This document shows positions 48,769-60,700 of a DNA stretch of 64,000 nucleotides, in pieces (the first letter of the stretch is position 1; each line of letters opens with the position of its first letter). Source of the stretch: Rhynchopus sp. YZ270_cl-10 (taxonomy: Eukaryota; Euglenozoa; Diplonemea; Diplonemida; Diplonemidae). The notes under the pieces are model-generated. The model was not told the DNA's origin. It saw only the letters and a program-made list of their open reading frames with translations, and searched no databases. Position numbers and translations under genes: made by a program. The stretch is from contig OZ037850.1 of assembly GCA_964035575.1 (NCBI GenBank), positions 496,001 through 560,000 on the forward strand, read 5' to 3'.

Positions 48769-51700
48769 TCAAGGGGAAAGAGGTGAGCGATCGCTCTTCT
48801 CCAGGCGAGGAATAAGAAGTGTCGTGTGCTGTAGATGGTGAGTGTGTTGTCATTGTGAAAAACGGGGACTACTAAGTGTTGGTATAAATAAATAAAAAAA
48901 GGGTCGTCTTGAAATACAAAGCCCTGTCGTGAGAGTGGTATCAAAAAAAGTCACATTGTTATCAAAAAGGCCAAAATGATGTCCCATATTGGGCCCAATA
49001 ATAAAAGTGGTGTGAGTGGGAAAATAGTGAAATAGGGTTGTAAAGTGGAGTTTTTGTGAAGGTAGGGTGCATACCTGGTAGTAGTCGCAGGTGGTTGGCG
49101 GTGCAAGGGGCCCGAAGATCTCGTAGTCACGGATCTCATCCTCCTCAAAGCCAGAGTCGATGAGCTGCTGCTTCTGGGTCTCCTCGAAGAGAGTTGCCCA
49201 CGCCTCAGCATCAGTCACGCCCAGGCGAGTGTATCTGGGTCTCAAAACACCCAGAGAGGTCAGGTTGCAGTACGTGAGCACGGCACCCTGCTTCATGATG
49301 CGACGTGCCTGGCGGATGAACTCAAACTGGTGGATGTGCTGCGACTCCTCGTTGTTTGGGTACGTGTCGTAGTAGATGCCATCAAAGTCGTCGTCGGGAA
49401 GTGTCTTCACAACATCCTGCCAGAGTCCCTTGAGTGGCGTCACCTTGTGCTTCTGCTTTGTGGCCCACACCTGAAGCTTCTTGAAGACATCATCATTCGC
49501 CTCAATGATCACATGCTCGTCAATGTCGTGGGTCTGGATTGCAGTCGCACTCAGAGCCATTCCAAAACCAACCTCAAGCACCTTTCCTCCCTTGCTTGTC
49601 GCAACCTTTGCAATAGCCTTCTGGTACGGCAGCTCCCAGCCCTCCATCACAGGGTGTCCGTCCACGTAGACCTTGTCGTCAGTGATCTCAGTCGGCTTCG
49701 CTGCCCATGCTGCAGGGGACTCACCCTTCACAAGCTTGTTGTATCCTGAGAGCTTCTCAATACGGGGGATGAGGAGGGTGGTGTGCTGGTAGTACTCGCA
49801 TGTGGCGTCGGGAGAGAGAGGCCCGAAGATCTCGTAGTCCAGAACCTCCTTCTCGTCAAACCCAGCGTCGATGAGCTGCTGCTTCTGAGTCTCCTCGAAG
49901 AGAGTTGCCCACGCCTGAGCGTCGGTCACTCCCTCCTTTGTGTAACGAGGTCTCAAAACACCCAGAGAGGTCAGGTTGCAGTACGTGAGCACAGCACCCT
50001 GCTTCATGATGCGACGTGCTTGGCGGATGAACTCAAACTGGTGGATGTGCTGCGACTCCTCGTTGTTTGGGTATGTGTCGTAGTAGATGCCGTCAAAGTC
50101 GTCGTCAGGAAGTGTCTTCACCACATCCTGCCAAAGTCCCTTGAGTGGTGTCACCTTGTGCTTCTGCTTTGTGGCCCACACCTGAAGCTTCTTGAAGACA
50201 TCATCGTTCGCCTCAATGATCACGTGCTCGTCAATGTCGTGGGTCTGGATTGCAGTCGCACTCAGAGCCATTCCAAAACCAACCTCAAGCACCTTTCCTC
50301 CCTTGCTTGTCGCAACCTTTGCAATAGCCTTCTGGTACGGCAGCTCCCAGCCCTCCATCACAGGGTGTCCGTCCACGTAGACCTTGTCGTCAGTGATCTC
50401 AGTCGGCTTCGCTGCCCATGCTGCAGGGGACTCACCCTTCACAAGCTTGTTGTATCCTGAGAGTTTCTCAATACGGGGGATGAGGAGGGTGGTGTGCTGG
50501 TAGTACTCGCATGTGGCGTCGGGAGAGAGAGGTCCGAAAATTTCATAGTCCAGAATCTCCTTCTCGTCGAAGCCAGAGTCGATGAGCTGCTGCTTCTGAG
50601 TCTCCTCGAAGAGAGTTGCCCACGCCTGAGCGTCAGTCACTCCTTCCTTTGTGTAACGAGGTCTCAAAACGCCCAGAGAGGTCAGGTTGCAGTACGTGAG
50701 CACAGCACCCTGCTTCATGATGCGACGTGCTTGGCGGATGAACTCAAACTGGTGGATGTGCTGCGACTCCTCGTTGTTTGGGTATGTGTCGTAGTAGATG
50801 CCGTCAAAGTCGTCGTCAGGAAGTGTCTTCACCACATCCTGCCAAAGTCCCTTGAGTGGTGTCACCTTGTGCTTCTGCTCTGTGGCCCACACCTGAAGCT
50901 TCTTGAAGACATCATCGTTCGCCTCAATGATCACGTGCTCGTCAATGTCGTGGGTCTGAATTGCAGTCGCACTCAGAGCCATTCCAAAACCAACCTCAAG
51001 CACCTTTCCTCCCTTGCTTGTCGCAACCTTTGCAATAGCCTTCTGGTACGGCAGCTCCCAGCCCTCCATCACAGGGTGTCCATCCACGTAGACCTTGTCG
51101 TCAGTGATCTCAGTCGGCTTCGCTGCCCATGCTGCAGGGGACTCACCCTTCACAAGCTTGTTGTATCCTGAGAGCTTCTCAATACGGGGGATGAGGAGGG
51201 TGGTGTGCTGGTAGTACTCGCATGTGGCGTCGGGAGAGAGAGGCCCGAAGATCTCGTAGTCCAGAACCTCCTTCTCGTCAAACCCAGCGTCGATGAGCTG
51301 CTGCTTCTGAGTCTCCTCGAAGAGAGTTGCCCACGCCTGAGCGTCGGTCACTCCCTCCTTTGTGTAACGAGGTCTCAAAACACCCAGAGAGGTCAGGTTG
51401 CAGTACGTGAGCACAGCACCCTGCTTCATGATGCGACGTGCTTGGCGGATGAACTCAAACTGGTGGATGTGCTGCGACTCCTCGTTGTTTGGGTATGTGT
51501 CGTAGTAGATGCCGTCAAAGTCGTCGTCAGGAAGTGTCTTCACCACATCCTGCCAAAGTCCCTTGAGTGGTGTCACCTTGTGCTTCTGCTTTGTGGCCCA
51601 CACCTGAAGCTTCTTGAAGACATCATCGTTCGCCTCAATGATCACGTGCTCGTCAATGTCGTGGGTCTGGATTGCAGTCGCACTCAGAGCCATTCCAAAA

Positions 51701-54027
51701 CCAACCTCAAGCACCTTTCCTCCCTTGCTTGTCGCAACCTTTGCAATAGCCTTCTGGTACGGCAGCTCCCAGCCCTCCATCACAGGGTGTCCGTCCACGT
51801 AGACCTTGTCGTCAGTGATCTCAGTCGGCTTCGCTGCCCATGCTGCAGGGGACTCACCCTTCACAAGCTTGTTGTATCCTGAGAGTTTCTCAATACGGGG
51901 GATGAGGAGGGTGGTGTGCTGGTAGTACTCGCATGTGGCGTCGGGAGAGAGAGGTCCGAAAATTTCATAGTCCAGAATCTCCTTCTCGTCGAAGCCAGAG
52001 TCGATGAGCTGCTGCTTCTGAGTCTCCTCGAAGAGAGTTGCCCACGCCTGAGCGTCAGTCACTCCTTCCTTTGTGTAACGAGGTCTCAAAACGCCCAGAG
52101 AGGTCAGGTTGCAGTACGTGAGCACAGCACCCTGCTTCATGATGCGACGTGCTTGGCGGATGAACTCAAACTGGTGGATGTGCTGCGACTCCTCGTTGTT
52201 TGGGTATGTGTCGTAGTAGATGCCGTCAAAGTCGTCGTCAGGAAGTGTCTTCACCACATCCTGCCAAAGTCCCTTGAGTGGTGTCACCTTGTGCTTCTGC
52301 TCTGTGGCCCACACCTGAAGCTTCTTGAAGACATCATCGTTCGCCTCAATGATCACGTGCTCGTCAATGTCGTGGGTCTGAATTGCAGTCGCACTCAGAG
52401 CCATTCCAAAACCAACCTCAAGCACCTTTCCTCCCTTGCTTGTCGCAACCTTTGCAATAGCCTTCTGGTACGGCAGCTCCCAGCCCTCCATCACAGGGTG
52501 TCCATCCACGTAGACCTTGTCGTCAGTGATCTCAGTCGGCTTCGCTGCCCATGCTGCAGGGGACTCACCCTTCACAAGCTTGTTGTATCCTGAGAGCTTC
52601 TCAATACGGGGGATGAGGAGGGTGGTGTGCTGGTAGTACTCGCATGTGGCGTCGGGAGAGAGAGGCCCGAAGATCTCGTAGTCCAGAACCTCCTTCTCGT
52701 CAAACCCAGCGTCGATGAGCTGCTGCTTCTGAGTCTCCTCGAAGAGAGTTGCCCACGCCTGAGCGTCGGTCACTCCCTCCTTTGTGTAACGAGGTCTCAA
52801 AACACCCAGAGAGGTCAGGTTGCAGTACGTGAGCACAGCACCCTGCTTCATGATGCGACGTGCTTGGCGGATGAACTCAAACTGGTGGATGTGCTGCGAC
52901 TCCTCGTTGTTTGGGTACGTGTCGTAGTAGATGCCGTCAAAGTCGTCGTCAGGAAGTGTCTTCACCACATCCTGCCAGAGTCCCTTGAGTGGCGTCACCT
53001 TGTGCTTCTGCTTTGTGGCCCACACCTGAAGCTTCTTGAAGACATCATCATTCGCCTCAATGATCACATGCTCGTCAATGTCGTGGGTCTGGATTGCAGT
53101 CGCACTCAGAGCCATTCCAAAACCAACCTCAAGCACCTTTCCTCCCTTGCTTGTCGCAACCTTTGCAATAGCCTTCTGGTACGGCAGCTCCCAGCCCTCC
53201 ATCACAGGGTGTCCGTCCACGTAGACCTTGTCGTCAGTGATCTCAGTCGGCTTCGCTGCCCATGCTGCGGGAGACTCACCCTTCACAAGCTTGTTGTATC
53301 CTGAGAGCTTCTCAATACGGGGGATGAGGAGGGTGGTGTGCTGGTAGTACTCGCATGTGGCGTCGGGAGAGAGAGGTCCAAAGATCTCGTAGTCCAGAAT
53401 CTCCTTCTCGTCGAAGCCAGAGTCGATGAGCTGCTGCTCCTGAGTCTCCTCGAAGAGAGTTGCCCACGCCTGAGCGTCAGTCACTCCTTCCTTTGTGTAA
53501 CGAGGTCTCAAAACACCCAGAGAGGTCAGGTTGCAGTACGTGAGCACAGCACCCTGCTTCATGATGCGACGTGCTTGGCGGATGAACTCAAACTGGTGGA
53601 TGTGCTGCGACTCCTCGTTGTTTGGGTACGTGTCGTAGTAGATGCCGTCAAAGTCGTCGTCAGGAAGTGTCTTCACCACATCCTGCCAAAGTCCCTTGAG
53701 TGGTGTCACCTTGTGCTTCTGCTTTGTGGCCCACACCTGAAGCTTCTTGAAGACATCATCGTTCGCCTCAATGATCACGTGCTCGTCAATGTCGTGGGTC
53801 TGGATTGCAGTCGCACTCAGAGCCATTCCAAAACCAACCTCAAGCACCTTTCCTCCCTTGCTTGTCGCAACCTTTGCAATAGCCTTCTGGTACGGCAGCT
53901 CCCAGCCCTCCATCACAGGGTGTCCGTCCACGTAGACCTTGTCGTCAGTGATCTCAGTTGGCTTCGCTGCCCATGCTGCAGGGGACTCACCCTGAACCAA
54001 GCCGTGGTAACCAGCTTCGGCAGACAT
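48769..54027 (-). CDS. GAMT: Seven-unit guanidinoacetate N-methyltransferase polyprotein
   Basis: Exon 1 is 54027-49075 and exon 2 is 48828-48769, with an intron of 246 nt (GTATGC...CTACAG), in phase 0; about 1670 aa. The protein is seven head-to-tail units of 237 aa (711 bp), each equal to a whole GAMT (human GAMT is 236 aa). GAMT methylates guanidinoacetate to creatine using S-adenosylmethionine. Each unit keeps the SAM site KVLEVGFGMALSATAI, the acidic HVIIEAND, the catalytic-region GIYYDTYPNNEES and LTYCNLTSLG. Units are joined by IEKLSGYNKLVKGESPAAW-type linkers without cleavage signals. The ATG at 54027 (MSAEAGYHG) is preferred over 54105. Exon 2 (HTTLLIPRLEK) restores the last unit's C-terminus. 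The first and last units differ most; internal ones are nearly identical. Confidence 0.92.
48910..48945. repeat. Family A fragment inside the GAMT intron
   Basis: CTTGAAATACAAAGCCCTG and TCGTGAGAGTGG match the left end of family A. It lies within the intron 48829-49074. Confidence 0.6.
49075..54027. repeat. 711-bp coding tandem repeat with 1422-bp higher-order period
   Basis: The 711-bp unit recurs at 49783, 50494, 51205, 51916, 52627 and 53338 (same register). Units starting at 50494 and 51916 share private variants, and 49783, 51205 and 52627 share another set, so the array also repeats every 1422 bp. Confidence 0.9.
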
Positions 54028-55618
54028 AGTAAGTGTAGTGTTTAAGTGGGTGTGTGTAATGTGTAATGTGGTACTTAGTAAGTATCTGTTGGAATTGGGA
54101 TACACTTGGATAGACGTATACTGAGTTGTTCACCACTAACACCCGACCTTACAAACACTTCCGAAACGACGACAAGCTGAACCACCGACAAGGTGACTGT
54201 CACCTCGCCACCCCCTCCACCGACACGACATCTGCACTAAGCACAGACATCAATAAGCTCCTCAAGACCCCCACTCTTAACAAGCAGACACTCCCCTCCC
54301 GCTCCCCTAGATCTGTTGTGAGGAACAGCGGCATTATGCATTTGATGACGTGAAGACACCTCAAGCTGGATGCCCGCTTAGCAGAACCTTTGCAGATGCA
54401 GACTCCGTCAAAAGGCATATCCACACGGGGTATTTTTGATCAATCTAACAAATAAAGCTCCACACACACACACCGCACCCATCAAGCACACCAAGGTCAG
54501 GACACATCAATCGTGCAGGCGACGCAAATGGTTTGCAAGGAACTGCAGTGTTGCGTTGTGGTGCAAATGCATAACACTTCTTCTGCGCAATATTCTCTGC
54601 AGGAATGACGCTGCAACCTGAATTTTTCAACCCACACAGAACTGCACCCACACCACATAATGTTAAAAAAACCTCGGACCCCAAAAAAAACCTCCACAAA
54701 AGCCACCCTCCCAAGAACGCTCCCGATCTACTGCTGGGTCTGTTATATACAGAGCAAGCTGCTGGGTTGAAAGGGGGAATGAAGGGGATAATATCCGATA
54801 TGCATGAATTTTGAATAGAATGAAACAAATTGCTTGCTACGCGACAACCCTGCCCCCTACCTCCCACACACACACACATACACATTGGGGCCATATTCTG
54901 AGTAAGAATTACCCCTACTAGTTATCAAACACACATACACACACCACTCCGTTTGCACAAATAACACAAAAGTCGTTACAACTTTCAGGAAGACGGAAAG
55001 TGATTGCCCGATAGAGCTGTTTTGCATTGACACTTGTCCACCCATGGTACGTTCTGTATTCAGTGTCTCCCTTTTTGAAAAAAGGTTAGGGTACTGACAG
55101 ATGGTGCACTCTAGAACAGTAGAGACGAGACATTTGAGAAAACTGTTCCAATAAAACGGCCCCGTATGTTCAGTGTGGTATTCAGTTTTTTTTTTGGGGG
55201 GACACTTTTTGTTCGCTGTTCATTTTTTTGCGCGATTTCTTACACGAATCACGTACATTCGCCTCTGATTAGGTTTCTGTAGATGTTCCACATCACATAG
55301 CTCATTAGGAAAATAAACACACTGTAATAATTGAACTTCCTCAAGAGAGAAAGGGGGGGGGAAGTAAAGGAAAGTTGAAAGCTGAATATGCCTCGTGTGC
55401 ATAACATCTTTTCTACATCGAGGGTTAAGTAAAGTTGAAAAAGCGCAACTTCGCCTCACCAAAGGGATACCTGGCAGGCAGCAGCACTGAATATAGAATA
55501 TTGAACCTAAGATTCTAATGACGTTCACTCGCCTTTATAATAAAAAAAAGGAAACTGACAGTAACTCCTCTTGTGTACGCGGTATCGGTGTTGTGGGCTG
55601 GAGAGAGGGGGAAAAAAG

Positions 55619-55715
55619 AGAAGTTGAAAGTGCAAACGCCTCATCGTTCATCGGCGGACGCAGGGCACCGGTTCTCCGCGGGTTACCGAACCCCAGAGAG
55701 CACTTCATTGGCATT
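55619..55715. repeat. Dispersed repeat family B, full length
   Basis: About 97 bp. GCGGGTTACCGAACCCC is read on the minus strand as a GGTTCGGTAACC B-box-like block. A C2 hairpin follows 20 nt on. Confidence 0.75.
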
Positions 55716-55734
55716 AAAAAAAGGGGGGGATTTG

Positions 55735-55766
55735 AAGATGAATGTACCTCTCGTGCAGACATATCT
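55735..55766. repeat. C2 hairpin element
   Basis: AAGATG/CATATCT outer arm, GTAC/GTGC-type inner arm, loop CTCTCGT. Confidence 0.65.
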
Positions 55767-56247
55767 AAAAGAGCACCCAGAAAGGTGGAAGATGCTTGGC
55801 AAAATCACTTCACATCCCTTTCCCAGCTACGTTTCGAAGTGCGGCGTTCTAAAAAAAATAGTTGAAAAAGCGCAAACGCCTCTTTTGATGCAGAGAACCA
55901 AAACAACTCTGTAGGGTCATCAACCACAGAGGGATTCCTTCACAAAAATATTTACAAAAAAGGTTTGACGTTTTTCGACACCACCACTATGCAAAAAAAC
56001 CCCCGCGTTTATTACCCCATTTTTTTTTTTTTTTCCACTCTGAAAAATTACAAATGGCTTGGCACAGCTTTGTGCACAGTCACCATTAACCCTCCTCTCT
56101 TGCAGTGTAACATCCAGCACCTCTAAAATACCTCGCATCTAATGGCATCTCTTATCCCCTTACCCATTCGCACCGACTGGAAAACGACAGCTCTCCGGGG
56201 GATATCACCGCCTCTCTTTTGCCCCTTTTTTATACCACACACTATGC

Positions 56248-57549
56248 TCAAAAGCTGGGAACAATGTAGTCTTCTGTGTCCCTTTCGTTCCTCGCTGCTG
56301 TCTCTTTGTCTGACGACACTCCTAGATAGGTTGGACCCACTTGGGATGACGGAACAACTTCACTGCTTGGCCGCGAGAGCCCTTCCGGTGCAGGTCGGAA
56401 CACAGAAAGACCCCGTTTTCGTTGAATATGATCAGGGTGGACACTTCTGTACAGAAAACGATACCGTACCTTCGGGAAGAACACCGCAATGGTGAACGTC
56501 GTAAGCAGACTCGACAGACCAAACACCATTCCGATTACTAACAGCGAAATCCCGAAGAACCCACGCAGCTCCCCACCAAAGGCGTAGGTGCCACCATGCA
56601 ACCACGTCTCCAGGAAGAGTGTCCCGTTTGTGACAGACTCTGTGTTGATGAGAGGGTCATAGACGTAGCGCAGTGTGAGCCCCACTGCTGTCAGGTTCGT
56701 TGTGTACTTTGAGTTGTTGGGAAGCGAGAGGGGGCCGAGCTTCCCCATGCCTAAACCATGCGCTTCATGGTCAAGCGGAGTCTCTGGGTCAAGAGCCGAA
56801 CCGTCAATGAGTGTGTACGACCCATAGCTCCACGTCTGCAAAGGCGTACCACACCCGATGTTGACGTTCTTCACAGGCTTGCACCCAGCCTCCTGAGCAA
56901 TTTTGAAAGGTGCAATCTCCCATTCATTTTTCTCAGACGTTTTGTTAATCGAGATGCACACATCGTCAAGGACGTACAACAGTGCACAGTACGGCACCGT
57001 CCTGTTCCCCTCCATTGCTTGGTTCCAGAAGAGCCCCAACGCATCGTCGCAGTCGCTTTTTGTGGTAAAGTTTGTCCATTGATATGAAAAGATTGGGAAT
57101 GGGTCTGGCTGGACTTTAAAAGGTACGTTGGTCGAGGTGGCGGGCTGGACGTACAGCTCCAGCTGCACAATCGGCGAGAATTTATCACAGGTAAAGGAGA
57201 AGTTGTGGTCCAACAGCTGGGGCATTGGCGGGGTCTGGTAGAAGAGGGGGGTGTACTCTAGGTACTCTTCCGACGGCGCTATGCCTTCTGTGCTGCTCTG
57301 AGGGTACAACGCTGCACACGACTTAGACGAGACACATGCCACAAACACTTCTCCCTCAAAGTTGTCTTCGACCCGTTCCTCCCATGACGTCACCCCGTCG
57401 TTGTACTTCTGCAGCATGTCCGACGGTGTAAACGAGTGCATACCCACCGCCGCTATCGCAATCAGCCCCACCCCCAACACCACCACCGCCCCAAGCACAA
57501 CCCCCAGCGGTTTGCACGCCTGAAACGGCTTTAATATTTTCCGCGACAT
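56248..57549 (-). CDS. Two-TM glycoprotein, possibly a divergent CDC50/LEM3 subunit
   Basis: 433 aa. A cytosolic N-terminus (about 13 residues), TM1 at about 14-36, a large ectodomain with several NxS/T sites (NFS, NRT, NKT, NLT, NGT) and paired cysteines, TM2 at about 331-357, and a 70-residue cytosolic tail. This is the CDC50 layout, where the protein is the obligate beta subunit of P4-ATPase lipid flippases. Weak matches in CDC50 positions are FSYQWTNF (compare a YxLxNF block) and the ETWLHGG...FFGISLLVIG stretch before TM2. The match is too weak to be sure; another two-TM surface protein is possible. No AG lies between the C/T tract and the ATG. Confidence 0.6.
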   Translation of the reverse strand: MSRKILKPFQACKPLGVVLGAVVVLGVGLIAIAAVGMHSFTPSDMLQKYNDGVTSWEERVEDNFEGEVFVACVSSKSCAALYPQSSTEGIAPSEEYLEYTPLFYQTPPMPQLLDHNFSFTCDKFSPIVQLELYVQPATSTNVPFKVQPDPFPIFSYQWTNFTTKSDCDDALGLFWNQAMEGNRTVPYCALLYVLDDVCISINKTSEKNEWEIAPFKIAQEAGCKPVKNVNIGCGTPLQTWSYGSYTLIDGSALDPETPLDHEAHGLGMGKLGPLSLPNNSKYTTNLTAVGLTLRYVYDPLINTESVTNGTLFLETWLHGGTYAFGGELRGFFGISLLVIGMVFGLSSLLTTFTIAVFFPKVRYRFLYRSVHPDHIQRKRGLSVFRPAPEGLSRPSSEVVPSSQVGPTYLGVSSDKETAARNERDTEDYIVPSF

Positions 57550-57738
57550 TAAAGGAAAACAACGGGGAAGGAGGTTAGGATCTTCCCCTGTGGCATTCGA
57601 TCTGGAAGGGAGGTGAAGGAGGGGGGGAGAGAGAGAGAGATCTGATACGATAAAGAGTAGTTGAAACGTGCAAATAATGAAAAATTTGAGGTTAAACAGT
57701 TATGCAATACTTTTTCTGTGTAAACAAAAAAAGAATCT

Positions 57739-60700
57739 CTAATCCCAAAAGAGCCGCTGCTTCTTTGGGACGTATATTGGGGCCAATTTGGTGTCTGGGT
57801 ATTCCGGGACACATTTGTACATGATGGGGACTCCTTTTGTGCGTTGTGGGTTGACTTCCTTGAGACTGCGAAGTGCAGAGCCTTTGTTAGCAACGTCTGC
57901 GGCTGTGAGAGATTCATTTCGGGCAACCAAGGGCCAGACGAAGTCCCCTGCACCGGTCAGCGCCCCGCTACTGGCTTCACTACTGCATTTAATCATATGC
58001 ACTTTCGCTGCAAAGGAAGAATGCTGAATGGCGAAGGGAGACAATGTGCGCACTTCCTGATCACTCAGAGAGATACACCCTGGGTCTGCCTTCTGCAAAA
58101 ACGAGGCTCCCACCATAAGCGACGGGGGCATGAACATGGACCCTTTTTGCACCGCATATTGCATCGCAAATCGGATGTTGGAGAAATCCAATTCGAGTTC
58201 GTGGAATTTGAGGAGACACGACACACAACAGTTCAACGCTGCAAGAGGCATCGCAAACCGTGCAGCCGCCTTAATCAACCGCAAATCCCTCTTCGGTACT
58301 GTCGCTGCCTCTTTTGCAGTTAAAATCAACTGCCCTTCTTCTCTGCTTAAAATCTGTCTAAATATTTGGAGGCATTGAATTTCATCTGGCGTAGGTTGGT
58401 TTCCTGCCCACCCAATCAAAACTAATGCACTAAAGGAAGGGACCACTGCGTTTTTTCTCTTTTCTTCAAGAGCTCTTTGCATTGCAGCGTATTCTTCATT
58501 GTCGTCGTCGATTGGGCCTTTTGCGGTTGGCATGATGCATTCAAAGTCTTCTAGGGGTTCATCACCTTCTTGCTTTGGGAGGCGACTGTAACATACATTG
58601 ACATAAGGGTTAGCAATGCACTCAAGAAAGGAAAGGCGTCCCCTTGACCCAGCGGAGACGTGAGATACACGATGTGAATCGCTCCGCAGATCGGGGTGAC
58701 TTTCCATCGACTGTCCAGATGCAGTCGAAATACTATTCCGCGTTGCCGCATTGTTCACCATACTCGATATACTTCCCCCAGGCTTCTCCACCACCTTATG
58801 TCTTTGCGCATCCTGCTCCAACGATGCAGCCAGCAACGACTCTGACCTCACCTCTCTCTGAGGACCTTCAGGAGTCCTTGGGGTGATCGGTGCGTCTTTC
58901 TCTAACCCAACGTCATGCCATTTGAATGCGTGGAGGCGGCCGTGTTTGTTGCATCGAAAGAAGTTTTCTCCGGAGCGGGAGAAAAAGAAGGCTTGTTGCA
59001 GATCAATGGGCGGGGCAGCCTTGGGGGCAGAGTGGATGCGGCCTCTGGTGGTGCGTCGTGGAGACTCTGTGGGGTTTGCTTCTGTGGGTTGATTGGGAGT
59101 TGGCGTGGTGGTACGAGGCTTGGCTGCCCCCATCCAGTCGCAGAGCAACGGTAGGAGTTGCTGTTCCGCTTCGACAATCGCCTCCGATTCGTGATTCTCA
59201 TCTGTGTTTTGAGGTTGGTCCGGTGCGTTGAGGGGCTCCTCCCAGTCGCTAGTAAATCGGCGTAGAGTAGATAATACAGAAAGCTTTGAATCAATATAGT
59301 TGACTTTAGACACTTCATGTTCTTTCCCTACCCGAATCATAGCTAATATGTCTGCCGAAGGATGTGCTAAAGTACGATAAGTATGCTGCGGGCCTTTGTC
59401 TCTGGGTATTAAAAAGAGAAGTGTCAACTGGACATTGCGTGGATCTTCTGGTGTAGGGGATTTTGGAACGATTCGCACGGATTTTACAACCCGTGAAACT
59501 AAGGTGAATACTGGACGTTCACAGCCGTTTTTGAAAACCCTCACCGGTTGGGTGTCGACAGCGCTGGCTGATGTGATGGGACCTGACGCTGCGACATCGA
59601 CACCACATTCACTGAAGGCACCTTCAAAGAAGACTATCGGCTGCTCCTGTGTTACAAATACATAAAAGCTGCGGCCGCATTTATGCGTCGACACAAACGT
59701 CAAATCATAGCGCGGTGCAGGCTCCCCGGTGATCGTCAATGCTGGAACATCCTGCCTAGACGCTTTGAGGTCGTGCACACTATCAAATGAACGCTCCTTA
59801 TGGAGAAGCGCGAGCTTCGTATCACCCAATTCATATCCTTCTGGGAAAAGGTGTACCTTGAGCACCGCCAGACGCAGGGTGTCAGGTTGGCCTTCGTTGG
59901 GGATGTTCTGTGTCAGACATACACTGCTTCCTAGAGTATCCACAAAACAACCTGGAGTTCCATTAGGACCACAACAGAAGGGATACGCATCTCGTGTACG
60001 CACCTTGGTTGATGCACAGTTGTGTTGTGACATTGACATATCTCTCACCACATTGAGTTGCGAAAGGAATATTTCTACTACTACCCCATTTGCAAGCCAA
60101 AGAAACTCTGAACGCACTGTACCTGCGGCGATAGGATGGCTGCGTCTACACGGCGCGGAGAACACTGCAAATCCAGCGATCGTCTCCTTTCCCATAAGCG
60201 TCGTGAGCCTCTCCTTCAACTCATTCTCCTGCTCCTGTAGGTTGTTCAGGACGGATAGAGAGGCGGTCTCCGCTTTAGAGTATTCTTCAATGTGTTTGGA
60301 TAGCTTTGCTAATTCAGCGCGAAGCCCATAGATCGAATCATCAGTACAGTGAACAGAAAGGACGCAATCCTCTACGGAATCCCACGCAATAATTTCATAT
60401 CCATCTCGAACACCGTACACCACATTGTCATTAACCGAGGACGGTGTTGTACAAATAAAACTCTTCGCGTGGAGTTCCTTTGCATTAAACGGGGCAACCG
60501 TAGGAATGTCGCATTGCTGCTGTCTATAAGAATGGAGAAGCCCGATGATGAACTCTTTGTGAGGGGAAGGCACCAAAGAGCCGAGAGGTGACTGTCCAGC
60601 GTCGTTCGCAGCGTATAGGTTGCCACCATGATTTAAAAGGCACAACACAATCCTCGTTTGGTCAGATTCATCCCAGTCTGAGTGTTCCTGAAGCGCTATA

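Larger units (their letters stand above)
54060..56247. other. Intergenic with B, C1 and C2 elements
   Basis: No gene is supported. Contains a full family B copy (55619-55715), partial B copies near 55436 and 55858, and C2 hairpins at 55379-55411 and 55735-55766. CA-rich DNA occurs near 54.46 and 54.88 kb. Confidence 0.55.

Noticed and set aside
49330-54045. Repeated plus-strand open frames of about 225 codons across the GAMT array
   Set aside because: They are antisense shadows of the 711-bp GAMT unit and recur only because the unit does. Their protein has no recognisable domains.
57356-57562. Short frames overlapping the start of the two-TM gene
   Set aside because: They are out-of-frame shadows of a well-formed signal-anchor coding region.
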